Shown here in pieces: positions 1 to 7,392 of a stretch of DNA of 35,998 nucleotides. Source of the stretch: CAYRPN01 sp964426135 (lineage in GTDB: Bacteria > Planctomycetota > Phycisphaerae > Phycisphaerales > Phycisphaeraceae); assembly GCA_964426135.1 (NCBI GenBank), contig CAYRPN010000055.1, positions 1 to 35,998 on the forward strand. Reading direction: 5' to 3'. The translations under genes were made by a program, and so were the position numbers. Position 1 is the stretch's first letter, and every line of letters begins with the position of its first letter. The notes beneath the pieces are model-generated. The model searched no databases. It saw nothing but the letters and a program-made list of their open reading frames with translations, and was not told the DNA's origin.

Positions 1-261
1 CGCCCGACCCTCCCCTAACCCCTCCCTAAGAGGGAGGGGAATCGAACCGCGGCCTATTCTAAAGTGACCGTCAATAAACGCGAACACGCGTTCCTCCCGC
101 GCTTTCCGCCCCGCGCGGTTTCGGTTATGCTCACAACCCCGGCGGGGCTGCGCCCGGCGGGGTCAGGCTGGTCCGCCGACGTGTTCGTCAACTGCGCTTG
201 ATGGGCGTTCGTTTTTCATCGCGGCGCTCATTGTGTTTGAACCCATCCAGGAGTCCTTCCC
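1..261. other. Non-coding leader region with a palindromic repeat
   Basis: No convincing gene is visible here. The first 40 bases hold a hairpin (see the repeat entry at 19-39). The rest is GC-rich and lies upstream of the lipoprotein gene at 262. A ribosome-binding-like AGGAG lies at 249-253, 8 nt before the GTG start. I see no clear sigma-70 promoter. Confidence 0.5.
19..39. repeat. Palindromic repeat, GGGAGGGG family
   Basis: A perfect 9-bp stem (19-27 with 31-39) closes a 3-nt loop. Read on the minus strand the order is CGATT, hairpin, then TTAGGGGAGGG. The same order (hairpin followed by a G-rich tail) occurs in the two copies inside the pfaA-like gene, and the last bases of the window hold a similar CGATT-hairpin. 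It is therefore one member of an interspersed family. It could also act as a terminator for a gene off the left edge, but no T-run follows. Confidence 0.6.
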
Positions 262-2025
262 GTGCGTCGATCTCCCTTTGTCGCCTTGGTGCTGGGTGCC
301 GCCACGGTTCTGCCGCTGGGTTGCGGCGAGAACCCCGATCTGAAATCCGTCCGCGAAGCCCGCGAGAATTACCGCAAGGCCACGGCCCTGGTGAGCCTGT
401 CGCAGACATCGTCCGTGCCGACGAAGGAAGGCCTGGCCAAGCTCGGCGACAAGAAGCCGAAGGACGTGCAGTTCGACGACGCCGCCATCAAGGCCGCGAT
501 CGAAAGCGGGGACCTTCGCGGCTACCGCAACGCGCTGCTTTCGCAGGCGGAAGGCAAGCTGAAGACCGTCATCGACGTGGGCCCCAACTCGCAGCGTCTG
601 TCGGCGCGTCAGATGCTGGCGCGTCTGTACGTCACGCTTTCGACCAATGAGCGCATCGATGCCATGCTCGCCAGCGACAGCACGGGCGACCAGACCGATC
701 GCATTCAGCAGTACGTGCTGCTGGTGGAGCGTGTGGGCAAGCTGGTTGGCCGATTCTCCAGCGACGACAAGCCCGCGGTGGAGAAACTGATCAAGGATCA
801 GAACGCCGCCGAGGATTCGCTGGCCAAGACCAAGGCGGAGCAGACGGCGCTGAAGGCGCAGGTCGCCGACCTGGAAGCCAAGATCGCCGATCTGGAAAAG
901 AAGCGCGATGACGCGTTCAAGAAGGCGTCGGCCCTGCGCGCCGAGGCGTTCCCGAAGAAGGGCCAGGAGGCGTACGACCTGAGCATCAAGGCGATCGACT
1001 TCGACCGCGCGGGCCACGGTTCCGAGACCCAGGCGGCCACCTTGAAGCAGGAACTGGGCATGGCCAAGGCGAAGCTGGCGGTGGTGGACCGCGACGTGAA
1101 GCTGACGGAGGAATGGGTCGGCGTCGCCAAGGGCGGCATCGACAGCGCCGGCACCCGTCAGGCCAAGCTGAAGGAGTTCGAGACGACCATCAAGGACACC
1201 ACCGACAAGAGCGGCAAGCTCCTGGCGGAACAGTTCGAATCGCTCAGGAAGACTTACACCGACACGGTGGAGACGAAGCTGGTCCGCGCGTCCAAGTACG
1301 CACAGGACGCGATCGACGTTCTGGACAAGGCGAACAGCCTGGCCGATTCGCCGCAAGAAAAGCTGGCGCTGAAGCTGGATCAGCTCGGGGCCGCGGCGGA
1401 GCGCATGCACGTGCTGGCCGACGCGGTGGTGGCGTCGGGCCGGGTCGCGGGCGTCAGCGATCAGGTCGGCGTCCGTGCGGGCCAGTTGATCCCCGCTTAC
1501 GCCGGCCCCATCGCCGCCACGCTGACGGACCTGAAAACCAAGCACGAAGCGTTCATCGCCGACGCCACCAAGGCCGGCGACGCGGTGGCCAAGGCGCTCA
1601 ACGAGGAGGCGTTGCGAGGGTTGAAGGAGGACGATCGCGCCGGTGCCGCGGCGTCCGGCGTTGTGAAATCGACGCGCACGCTCCACAGCGAAAATGCGGC
1701 CCGCATCGAACGCCACAAACTCGGCTCCGCCACGGCGGCGTCGAATGTGAACACGCCTGCGCCCGCACCGGCGCCGGCACCCGCGCCTGCGCCCGCACCT
1801 GCACCGGCACCGGCGCCTGCACCAGCGCCGGCGCCGGAACCTGCAAAGGACGGCGCTCCGGCGCCGGCTCCTGCACCGGCTCCTGCACCTGCACCGGCTC
1901 CCGCACCGGCACCGGCGCCGGAACCTGCAAAAGACGGCGCTCCTGCACCAGCGCCCGCACCGGCCCCGGCGCCGGCCCCAGCGCCAGCGCCCGCTCCCGA
2001 AAAAGCGCCGGCTCCTGAAGCCTGA
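262..2025 (+). CDS. Putative lipoprotein with coiled coil and long Pro-Ala tail
   Basis: This is a 587-residue protein starting at GTG 262, chosen because AGGAG sits 8 nt upstream and a signal sequence follows directly. Residues 1-20 form a short basic and hydrophobic signal ending in PLG before Cys21. That is an imperfect lipobox, so lipid anchoring is likely but not certain. The middle is helical and charged, with strong heptad-like Leu/Ala/Glu/Lys patterns around residues 180-240, suggesting a coiled coil. From about residue 497 to the end the protein is almost only Pro-Ala, interrupted by two copies of EPAKDGAP spaced 84 nt apart. I recognise no catalytic domain. Pro-Ala tails of this kind usually act as extended spacers that cross the periplasm or cell wall. 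A structural envelope role is inference. Confidence 0.8.
   Translation: MRRSPFVALVLGAATVLPLGCGENPDLKSVREARENYRKATALVSLSQTSSVPTKEGLAKLGDKKPKDVQFDDAAIKAAIESGDLRGYRNALLSQAEGKLKTVIDVGPNSQRLSARQMLARLYVTLSTNERIDAMLASDSTGDQTDRIQQYVLLVERVGKLVGRFSSDDKPAVEKLIKDQNAAEDSLAKTKAEQTALKAQVADLEAKIADLEKKRDDAFKKASALRAEAFPKKGQEAYDLSIKAIDFDRAGHGSETQAATLKQELGMAKAKLAVVDRDVKLTEEWVGVAKGGIDSAGTRQAKLKEFETTIKDTTDKSGKLLAEQFESLRKTYTDTVETKLVRASKYAQDAIDVLDKANSLADSPQEKLALKLDQLGAAAERMHVLADAVVASGRVAGVSDQVGVRAGQLIPAYAGPIAATLTDLKTKHEAFIADATKAGDAVAKALNEEALRGLKEDDRAGAAASGVVKSTRTLHSENAARIERHKLGSATAASNVNTPAPAPAPAPAPAPAPAPAPAPAPAPAPEPAKDGAPAPAPAPAPAPAPAPAPAPAPEPAKDGAPAPAPAPAPAPAPAPAPAPEKAPAPEA
1748..2018 (+). repeat. Pro-Ala coding repeat array
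   Basis: About 270 nt of imperfect 6-nt units (CCx GCx) encode alternating Pro-Ala. Two larger units carry EPAKDGAP, with their GAA codons at 1837 and 1921 (84-nt period). The synonymous codons vary between units, so the array is degenerate at the DNA level while the peptide pattern is kept. This suggests selection on the protein rather than recent slippage. Confidence 0.85.
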
Positions 2026-2144
2026 GGACGCCAGGTCCAAACCGCCAAAGAACCCAGGTTCGCGTCGAACTCACTCATTCGCGGCAGGTTCAGGCGATTT
2101 CCTGCTGGTTGGCGATGACCGCCGCCTACCATTCGCGAAAGCAA

Positions 2145-2171
2145 CACGCACCCCACGCACCCCACGCACCC
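2145..2171 (+). repeat. Three 9-nt repeats running into the tRNA 5' end
   Basis: CACGCACCC occurs three times back to back (2145-2153, 2154-2162, 2163-2171). The third copy contains the first six bases of the acceptor stem of the tRNA that starts at 2166, so the tRNA 5' end is duplicated twice upstream. Confidence 0.8.
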
Positions 2172-2239
2172 GTAGCTCAATTGGATAGAGCGTCGGCCTC
2201 CGAAGCCGAAGGTTACAGGTTCAACTCCTGTCGGGTGTA
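2166..2239 (+). tRNA. tRNA-Arg, anticodon CCG
   Basis: A full cloverleaf can be folded by eye. The acceptor stem is 2166-2172 with 2232-2238, with one G-U pair at the end. The D arm contains GCTC/GAGC. The 5-bp anticodon stem TCGGC/GCCGA encloses the loop CTCCGAA with anticodon CCG, which reads the Arg codon CGG. The T arm is ACAGG/CCTGT with loop TTCAACT. The discriminator base is A at 2239. The CCA tail is not encoded, so it must be added after transcription. The CGG-reading tRNA fits the GC-rich codon use of the neighbouring genes. Confidence 0.95.
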
Positions 2240-2409
2240 TTCGATTCCTGCACGCTTGATCTCATCGCCGGGCGTTCCGCCATCCCCACCCCTATCCGCC
2301 GCTGATCGTGGCCATTCGCAGCCGTGGGCGTTCCAGCGTTACCCGCTTCCGCGATGGCTCAATATCGCGCGAGGCCACCCTTTCCACTGCCCGAATGGAG
2401 GCTCCCCTC

Positions 2410-5400
2410 ATGCGCCACGCCGCCCCCCTGCTCGCGGTCCTGCCCGTATTCGCCGGTGCTGCTTTCGCGCAGGAGAAGGAGCCGCTTTTCAACGATCCGA
2501 TCGACGTGGTGATTCCGCACATCTCCACCGACACGAGCGTGCGCTACGACTACGACATCGTCTACGTCCGCGCCGGCCGGGCCGGGGACAAGATTCACAA
2601 ACGCTACTACACCGACTTCTCGCAGCCCGTCACGATGGAAGGCGGCGCGGACCTGATGCTGCTGCATCCCGACGGCAGCGAGGAACTCTTGGTCAAAGGC
2701 GGCGAAGGCTCGATCACTGATCCGATGATCAGCTTCGACGGGCAGTGGTGCTATTACGTTCACATCTACAACCTGAAGAACCGCAGCCAGTGGGAGCCGC
2801 CGAAGGAAGGCGCGGACATTTTCAAGATCCATCTGAAGTCGCGCAAGATCGTGCGCCTGACCAATCAGGTGTTCGAGCCCAACACCGGCGCGGGCCATTT
2901 CACGGCCAGCTATCGTCCGGAGAAGGATTCGCACGGCAAGAACTCCTTCCCGTATGGCGTTTTCAACATGGGCCCCTGCCCGCTGCCGGGCGGGCGCATC
3001 GCGTTCACCAGCAACCGCGACGGATTCCGGCCGTCAAAAGGCTATCCCGCGATCGCCCTGCAACTCTTCACCATCGACGACCGCGACGAGAGCATCGGCG
3101 ACAACGATCCCGCTCCGCGCAACCTCGAAAAGATCGGGCAACTGAACATCGCCGGCGCTCTGCATCCCGTGGTGCTGCGCGATGGGCGCATCATGTTCAG
3201 CACGCTCGAGTCGCAGGGCATCCGCAGCGAGATTTCCTGGGGCATCTGGACGATCCATCCCGACGGCAGCAACTGGGGGCCGCTGGTCAGCGCGTTCGAC
3301 CCCGGCGGCGCCAGCAACGGCTTCCACTTCCAGACGCAGCTCTCCGACGGCTCGATCATCATCGAGCAGTACTACAACCAGAACAACAGCGGCTTCGGCG
3401 CCTACATCCAACTGCCCGCGCCGGAAAAGGCGCCGTATCCCGCGTTCACCACCGCCTATCGCAACGATCCGACGAATCCCGCGCTGCGCTTCGGGCGCTT
3501 CGACAACGGCAAGGGCAGGTACTACCGCATGTCCTTCATGACCGCCGGGGCGCGGAGTTTCACGCCCTTTGCCGACAACGGCGAAGGCGAGGCGAATCGC
3601 TCCATCCGCGGCGACAAGAATTCGCCGGCCGTGGGAAAGGTGACGCATCCCAGCGGCGCGCCGGACAATCACATGCTCACGGTGTATTCGCCGGGGCCGG
3701 TGAATCACCAGTACACGTTCCTGCCGCAGCTCGACGGCGGCATTTATCTGGCGAAGGACGGCAAGGTGGTCACCGAGCCGGCGCAGCTTCGCCTGATCAA
3801 GAACGATCCGAACTACAACGAGAGTTGGCCGCGCGCGGTGGTGCCGTACAAGCGCATCTATGGCGTGGACGAGCCGAAGAAACTGGCGCCCATCGCCAAC
3901 GACGGCAAGCTGTCGCCGCACCTGCCGGCAGGCACGCCGTTTGGTCTTGTGGGCACGAGCAGTTTCTACAAGCGCGAGTCGTATCCGAATGGAGTGGTGC
4001 CCGCCGGCAGCGTGACATCGGCCTACGCGACTCGCGGCAAGGGACACAGCGACGATCCGTGGAAAGACCTGGGCGCGTTCAGCAGCCACGGCTACGGCAT
4101 GCCCACGAACTTCCACAACCAGGGCGGCGAGACGTCGCTCTACACCAACGACGACATCCACGCGGTGCGCATCATCGCCATGGAGCCGACGACGGACCGC
4201 AAAGGCGGCGAACGCAGCGGCCGGCAGTTCCACAGTCATGCGAGCGAACGCCTGCGCATCCTCGGCGAGATACCGCTGCGGAAGTTCCCATTAGCCCCCG
4301 GCACCGCCGGGGGTTCCCATGTGAAGGGCCAAGGGCCAGGGGCCAAGGGCCAAGGGGCCCATACAAATCCGAAATCCGAAATCCCAAATCCGAAATCGGA
4401 TCAGCCTCTCGATCCCGACAACAACCCCGACACCAGTTTCCTCGCAATGATTCCCGCCGACGTTGCCTTCACTTTCCAGACCATCGACACGCAAGGCCGG
4501 GTGCTGAACACGTCGCAGACCTGGCACCAGCTCCGCGCCGGCGAAGTGCGCCACGACTGCGGCGGCTGCCACGCCCATAGCCAGAAGCCCACCGACTTCA
4601 GTCTCACCGCAGCCGCCAAACCTGATTACCAGTTGTGGGACCTCACGAAGGAGACGCCGCTGGTCACGAGCAAGGCGAAGGACGAGTCGAAGAAGAAGTG
4701 GGACGCGCACGACGAAGCGGGGCTTGTCTATGCGAAGACGCCGGTGGTGAATGTCGAGTATTTCCGCGACATCCAGCCGATCCTGCGGAAGAGCTGCGTC
4801 GCCTGCCACACGAAGGACGCGAAGGAGCCGGCGGGCAATCTCGTGCTCGACGGCGATGACGAATGGCTCAGCATCGAGAACAGCGGCAAGTTCCCCGGCA
4901 CCTACGTTCGCCTCGCCCAGGATGAGCGCGCCAAGTTCGGGCACAAGCCGCCGACCTACGATTCGTGGGGCTATCCGAATGCGTCGCGCTACATCCGCAA
5001 GCTGCAATCGCGGCGAAGCCTGCTGATGTGGAAGATCGCCGGCCAGCGTCTCGACGGATTCAGCAACGACGACCACCCTTCGCCGCCGGAACCGGGCGCC
5101 AAGTCGCTCATGCATAAGGGCCAGCCTTTCGAGAAGAACAAGGCGTACTACGACCTCGACCTCGTCGGCAGCGAAATGCCGCCCAAGGCCGCGGTGGCAG
5201 GCACGTACAAGAATGCGGAAGGCAAGACGATCAAGGTGGAGCCGCTGACGGACGAGGACCGCCGGACGATCGCACGCTGGATCGATTTAGGTTGCCCGAT
5301 CGATCTGGACTCGGCGAGCCGGGGCGTATCCGCCCCGACGAACGTCGCAGCGGCCGCGGAAAAGAATGCGAAGCCGCAAGGAGCGAAACCCGTCGCGGCG

Positions 5401-5766
5401 CCCGCGGCACTGAAGCCCTTCGGCTGGTACTGCGACGACCAGCGCCCAACCTTGACGTTGAACTCGCCTCAGGCAGGCGAGAACGCGGAGCTCGCACGAA
5501 TCCTCGTGGGCATGTACGACTACGGCGGACTCGACGAATCCAGCTTCACCGTCACCGCCAGCGTCGACCTCAACGGCATCAAGGCGGGAGAGAACCTGGC
5601 GGGCAAGTTCACACGCGTCGGCGCAGGCATCTACGAACTGAAACTCGCCGAACCGCTGCGCAACAAGAGCGGCGAACGGATTGTCGTGTCCATCAAGGAC
5701 AAGCAAGGCAACGCCACGCGCATCGAGCGCACGTTCAGCGTCGTGAGCAAAACGGCGACGCGGTGA
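2410..5766 (+). CDS. Secreted propeller/cytochrome c protein, hydrazine-synthase-alpha-like family
   Basis: This is a 1118-residue protein starting at ATG 2410. GGAGG lies at 2397-2401, 8 nt before, and a clean signal peptide follows (MRHAAPLLAV... AFA before Gln). An upstream in-frame ATG at 2395 is less likely because the SD sequence overlaps it. The first half is beta-rich with PD40/TolB-propeller-like stretches such as ISFDGQWCYYV and GRIAFTSNRDGFRP. The second half has two c-type haem sites: CGGCH at residues 717-721 and CVACH at 796-800. The layout resembles proteins that annotation pipelines name after the middle domain of hydrazine synthase alpha subunit, common in non-anammox planctomycetes. 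It should act outside the cytoplasm, and haem attachment would need a cytochrome c maturation system. Around residues 628-663 a repeat-derived insertion (4291-4399) interrupts the otherwise family-like sequence without breaking the frame. No anammox neighbours are present, so true hydrazine chemistry should not be assumed. Confidence 0.8.
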   Translation: MRHAAPLLAVLPVFAGAAFAQEKEPLFNDPIDVVIPHISTDTSVRYDYDIVYVRAGRAGDKIHKRYYTDFSQPVTMEGGADLMLLHPDGSEELLVKGGEGSITDPMISFDGQWCYYVHIYNLKNRSQWEPPKEGADIFKIHLKSRKIVRLTNQVFEPNTGAGHFTASYRPEKDSHGKNSFPYGVFNMGPCPLPGGRIAFTSNRDGFRPSKGYPAIALQLFTIDDRDESIGDNDPAPRNLEKIGQLNIAGALHPVVLRDGRIMFSTLESQGIRSEISWGIWTIHPDGSNWGPLVSAFDPGGASNGFHFQTQLSDGSIIIEQYYNQNNSGFGAYIQLPAPEKAPYPAFTTAYRNDPTNPALRFGRFDNGKGRYYRMSFMTAGARSFTPFADNGEGEANRSIRGDKNSPAVGKVTHPSGAPDNHMLTVYSPGPVNHQYTFLPQLDGGIYLAKDGKVVTEPAQLRLIKNDPNYNESWPRAVVPYKRIYGVDEPKKLAPIANDGKLSPHLPAGTPFGLVGTSSFYKRESYPNGVVPAGSVTSAYATRGKGHSDDPWKDLGAFSSHGYGMPTNFHNQGGETSLYTNDDIHAVRIIAMEPTTDRKGGERSGRQFHSHASERLRILGEIPLRKFPLAPGTAGGSHVKGQGPGAKGQGAHTNPKSEIPNPKSDQPLDPDNNPDTSFLAMIPADVAFTFQTIDTQGRVLNTSQTWHQLRAGEVRHDCGGCHAHSQKPTDFSLTAAAKPDYQLWDLTKETPLVTSKAKDESKKKWDAHDEAGLVYAKTPVVNVEYFRDIQPILRKSCVACHTKDAKEPAGNLVLDGDDEWLSIENSGKFPGTYVRLAQDERAKFGHKPPTYDSWGYPNASRYIRKLQSRRSLLMWKIAGQRLDGFSNDDHPSPPEPGAKSLMHKGQPFEKNKAYYDLDLVGSEMPPKAAVAGTYKNAEGKTIKVEPLTDEDRRTIARWIDLGCPIDLDSASRGVSAPTNVAAAAEKNAKPQGAKPVAAPAALKPFGWYCDDQRPTLTLNSPQAGENAELARILVGMYDYGGLDESSFTVTASVDLNGIKAGENLAGKFTRVGAGIYELKLAEPLRNKSGERIVVSIKDKQGNATRIERTFSVVSKTATR
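4291..4399. repeat. Composite repeat inside the haem protein gene: hairpin plus two heptamer arrays
   Basis: TTAGC (4291-4295) leads into a perfect 8-bp hairpin (4295-4302 with 4306-4313, loop ACC). After it come four 7-nt units of GGGCCAA type (4326-4353) and five 7-nt units of AAATCCG type (4365-4399). The frame of the host gene stays open and the insertion reads as VKGQGPGAKGQGA and NPKSEIPNPKS. This looks like intergenic repeat DNA captured inside a gene. Confidence 0.85.
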
Positions 5767-5833
5767 TGGAGAACGTTGCGGACGGCTTTGAACGACACGT
5801 AGATGCGGGGAGCAAAATGGAGAGGCAGGGGTT

Positions 5834-5919
5834 CCGCTCTTCGAGCGGACGCTAAACGGCGATGTGCAACACAAGTACCGTGCCGCGAATTCCTGTCCCC
5901 TGTCCCCTGTCCCCTGTCC
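5834..5919 (-). repeat. GTTTAGCG box, hairpin and CCTGTCC heptamer array (copy A)
   Basis: This lies between the convergent genes ending at 5766 and 5929. A perfect 7-bp hairpin (5834-5840 with 5844-5850; minus-strand loop GAA) abuts CGCTAAAC (5851-5858), the complement of GTTTAGCG. Four 7-nt CCTGTCC units follow at 5892-5919. The hairpin may also serve as a bidirectional transcription end, but the T-run of a classic terminator is missing. Confidence 0.75.
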
Positions 5920-5928
5920 CCTCCTCCC

Positions 5929-7245
5929 TCACCGTTCCTCCTTCGGCACATGGATCACCATCACCGCCGGCAGGCCGAAGCCGTTGGGTTTCGCGGCATC
6001 GGCGGGATTGCCGTTGAATGTGGTGAACAACCGCTCGCCCTTCTCGTCGATCTGCAGGTTGTACGTGCCGCCGGGATTCCACTTGGCCTTCTCCAGCAGC
6101 GTCGCCGTGAGAAACGCCAGCACTTTCCGCTTGCCCGTGGCAATCTCGTACTGCACCAGCGAAGTGCCGGTGGAACCGCTGCTGCCGTGAGCACCGGGGA
6201 AGTAGTAGAGGAAGCGATCATCCGGGCTGGCGACCATGACCGCCGTGTAATGTCCAGCGCCGAAATTAGGACCGAGGTCGCGCACCGATTGCTTCGCGGG
6301 GTCAAACTCAAACAGCGATCCCGTCGCGGTCATGCCGCAGATCAGGCCCGACTTCAGCGGCCGCTGCACCGCGGCGCGGAGCGTGTCGCCCTTCTTCGCT
6401 TTCTCATTGGCGCCCTGCGGCAGAGCGGCTTTGGACTTCACGAGTTGGCCCGCCTTCGGTTCGTAGTAGTGCAGGCACTCATCCTGCCCCGTGAAATACA
6501 CCCGGCCTTCCGCGTCGCGCATGAAGGTGCGGTTGCCCGCCACGATTTCGCCGCCGCCGAGGAACACGCGCTGCTTCTTGTTGATGTCGTAGACGCACAC
6601 GTCGTTCTTGTAGACCGCGTAAAAATAGAGCAGCCCGCGCGTTGCGTCGAAATGCGAAGCCGGCAATCCCTGCCGCGGCGCGACGGCGCCGAGGTTCTCC
6701 AGCTTTTTCGAATCCGGATGGAAGCGCAGCAGGACGGAGCCTTCAAAATCCTTGCCGAAATGGGCGTCGATCTCGCGATGCTTGCCCCAGTAGGTGGAGA
6801 AATAGAGCCAGCCATCGGCGGCCTCGTGAATGCTCGAATGCACCTTGCCGTGGCCGTAGGTGCCGGGCTTGATGTTCAGGTCGCGGAATACATCGACAGC
6901 GAGCGTGAGCTTCTTCGTCGCCGAGTCGTATTCGTAAATGTGACTGGTCGCGTCGACGCCCAGGTGATCGCCGATGCTGGTGTAGTACTTGCCGCCGCGG
7001 GCGTAGCAGCCATCGCCCCAGGTGGACCAGAGCGTCTGCTTGCCCTTGTCGGGCAGGCCGGTGATGACGTGGATGTCGATGGTCGGCGGTGATTTGGCGA
7101 CAGTGAAGTCACCGGCTTTCTGAGCGAGCGCCGGCGGCGCGGAGAGCAGTGATGCGTCGGAGACTGTCACCGTCGCGGGCTCGGCTAAAGCGCGCGCGGC
7201 AAGCAGGACGACGAGCAGAACGAGTATGCAGCGTGGGGTATGCAT
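5929..7245 (-). CDS. Exported beta-propeller-like protein of unknown function
   Basis: This is a 438-residue protein starting at ATG 7245. It has a typical Sec signal peptide (MHTPRC, then a Leu/Val-rich core ending ARALA before Glu). The mature part is rich in short beta-strand motifs with Gly and aromatic residues, for example SHIYEYDSATKKL, GWLYFSTYWGK, LLYFYAVYKNDVCVYD and FEFDPAKQSVRDLGP. This suggests a beta-propeller fold like those of SMP-30/gluconolactonase or PQQ/Kelch-like proteins, but I do not recognise a named family. No CxxCH or FG-GAP calcium motif is seen. It lies downstream of the FG-GAP protein gene on the same strand, separated by 147 nt that contain a repeat, so the two may be co-transcribed. 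Its 3' end faces the haem protein gene. Confidence 0.7.
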   Translation of the reverse strand: MHTPRCILVLLVVLLAARALAEPATVTVSDASLLSAPPALAQKAGDFTVAKSPPTIDIHVITGLPDKGKQTLWSTWGDGCYARGGKYYTSIGDHLGVDATSHIYEYDSATKKLTLAVDVFRDLNIKPGTYGHGKVHSSIHEAADGWLYFSTYWGKHREIDAHFGKDFEGSVLLRFHPDSKKLENLGAVAPRQGLPASHFDATRGLLYFYAVYKNDVCVYDINKKQRVFLGGGEIVAGNRTFMRDAEGRVYFTGQDECLHYYEPKAGQLVKSKAALPQGANEKAKKGDTLRAAVQRPLKSGLICGMTATGSLFEFDPAKQSVRDLGPNFGAGHYTAVMVASPDDRFLYYFPGAHGSSGSTGTSLVQYEIATGKRKVLAFLTATLLEKAKWNPGGTYNLQIDEKGERLFTTFNGNPADAAKPNGFGLPAVMVIHVPKEER

Positions 7246-7303
7246 GGGTGCTTGTTGTTGCAGGTGAATTCTGCTGGTGTCAGAGTTCGCAAGGTGCGAC
7301 GGA

Positions 7304-7377
7304 ACGGGGCAAGCCCCGTCGCTAAACGGCTATCGGCTATCGGCTAACGGCTAATGGCTAATGGCTAATGGCTAATA
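7304..7377 (-). repeat. GTTTAGCG box, hairpin and GCTAATG heptamer array (copy B)
   Basis: A perfect 7-bp hairpin (7304-7310 with 7313-7319, 2-nt loop) is followed directly by CGCTAAAC (7320-7327), the complement of GTTTAGCG. Then come seven 7-nt units of the type GCTA(A/T)(C/T)G (7329-7377). It fills most of the space between the two minus-strand exported-protein genes. Confidence 0.85.
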
Positions 7378-7392
7378 GCTGGGTTGCGGGCT

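Noticed and set aside
163..2040. Long Arg-rich open frame on the minus strand opposite the lipoprotein gene
   Set aside because: It is a shadow of the GC-biased plus-strand gene. It has an Arg/Cys low-complexity start, no family motif and no start signal, while the plus frame has a signal peptide and SD.
2410..5766. Evidence for anammox metabolism
   Set aside because: There is only distant similarity of one protein. No hydrazine synthase partner subunits or hydroxylamine oxidoreductase-like genes are in the window.
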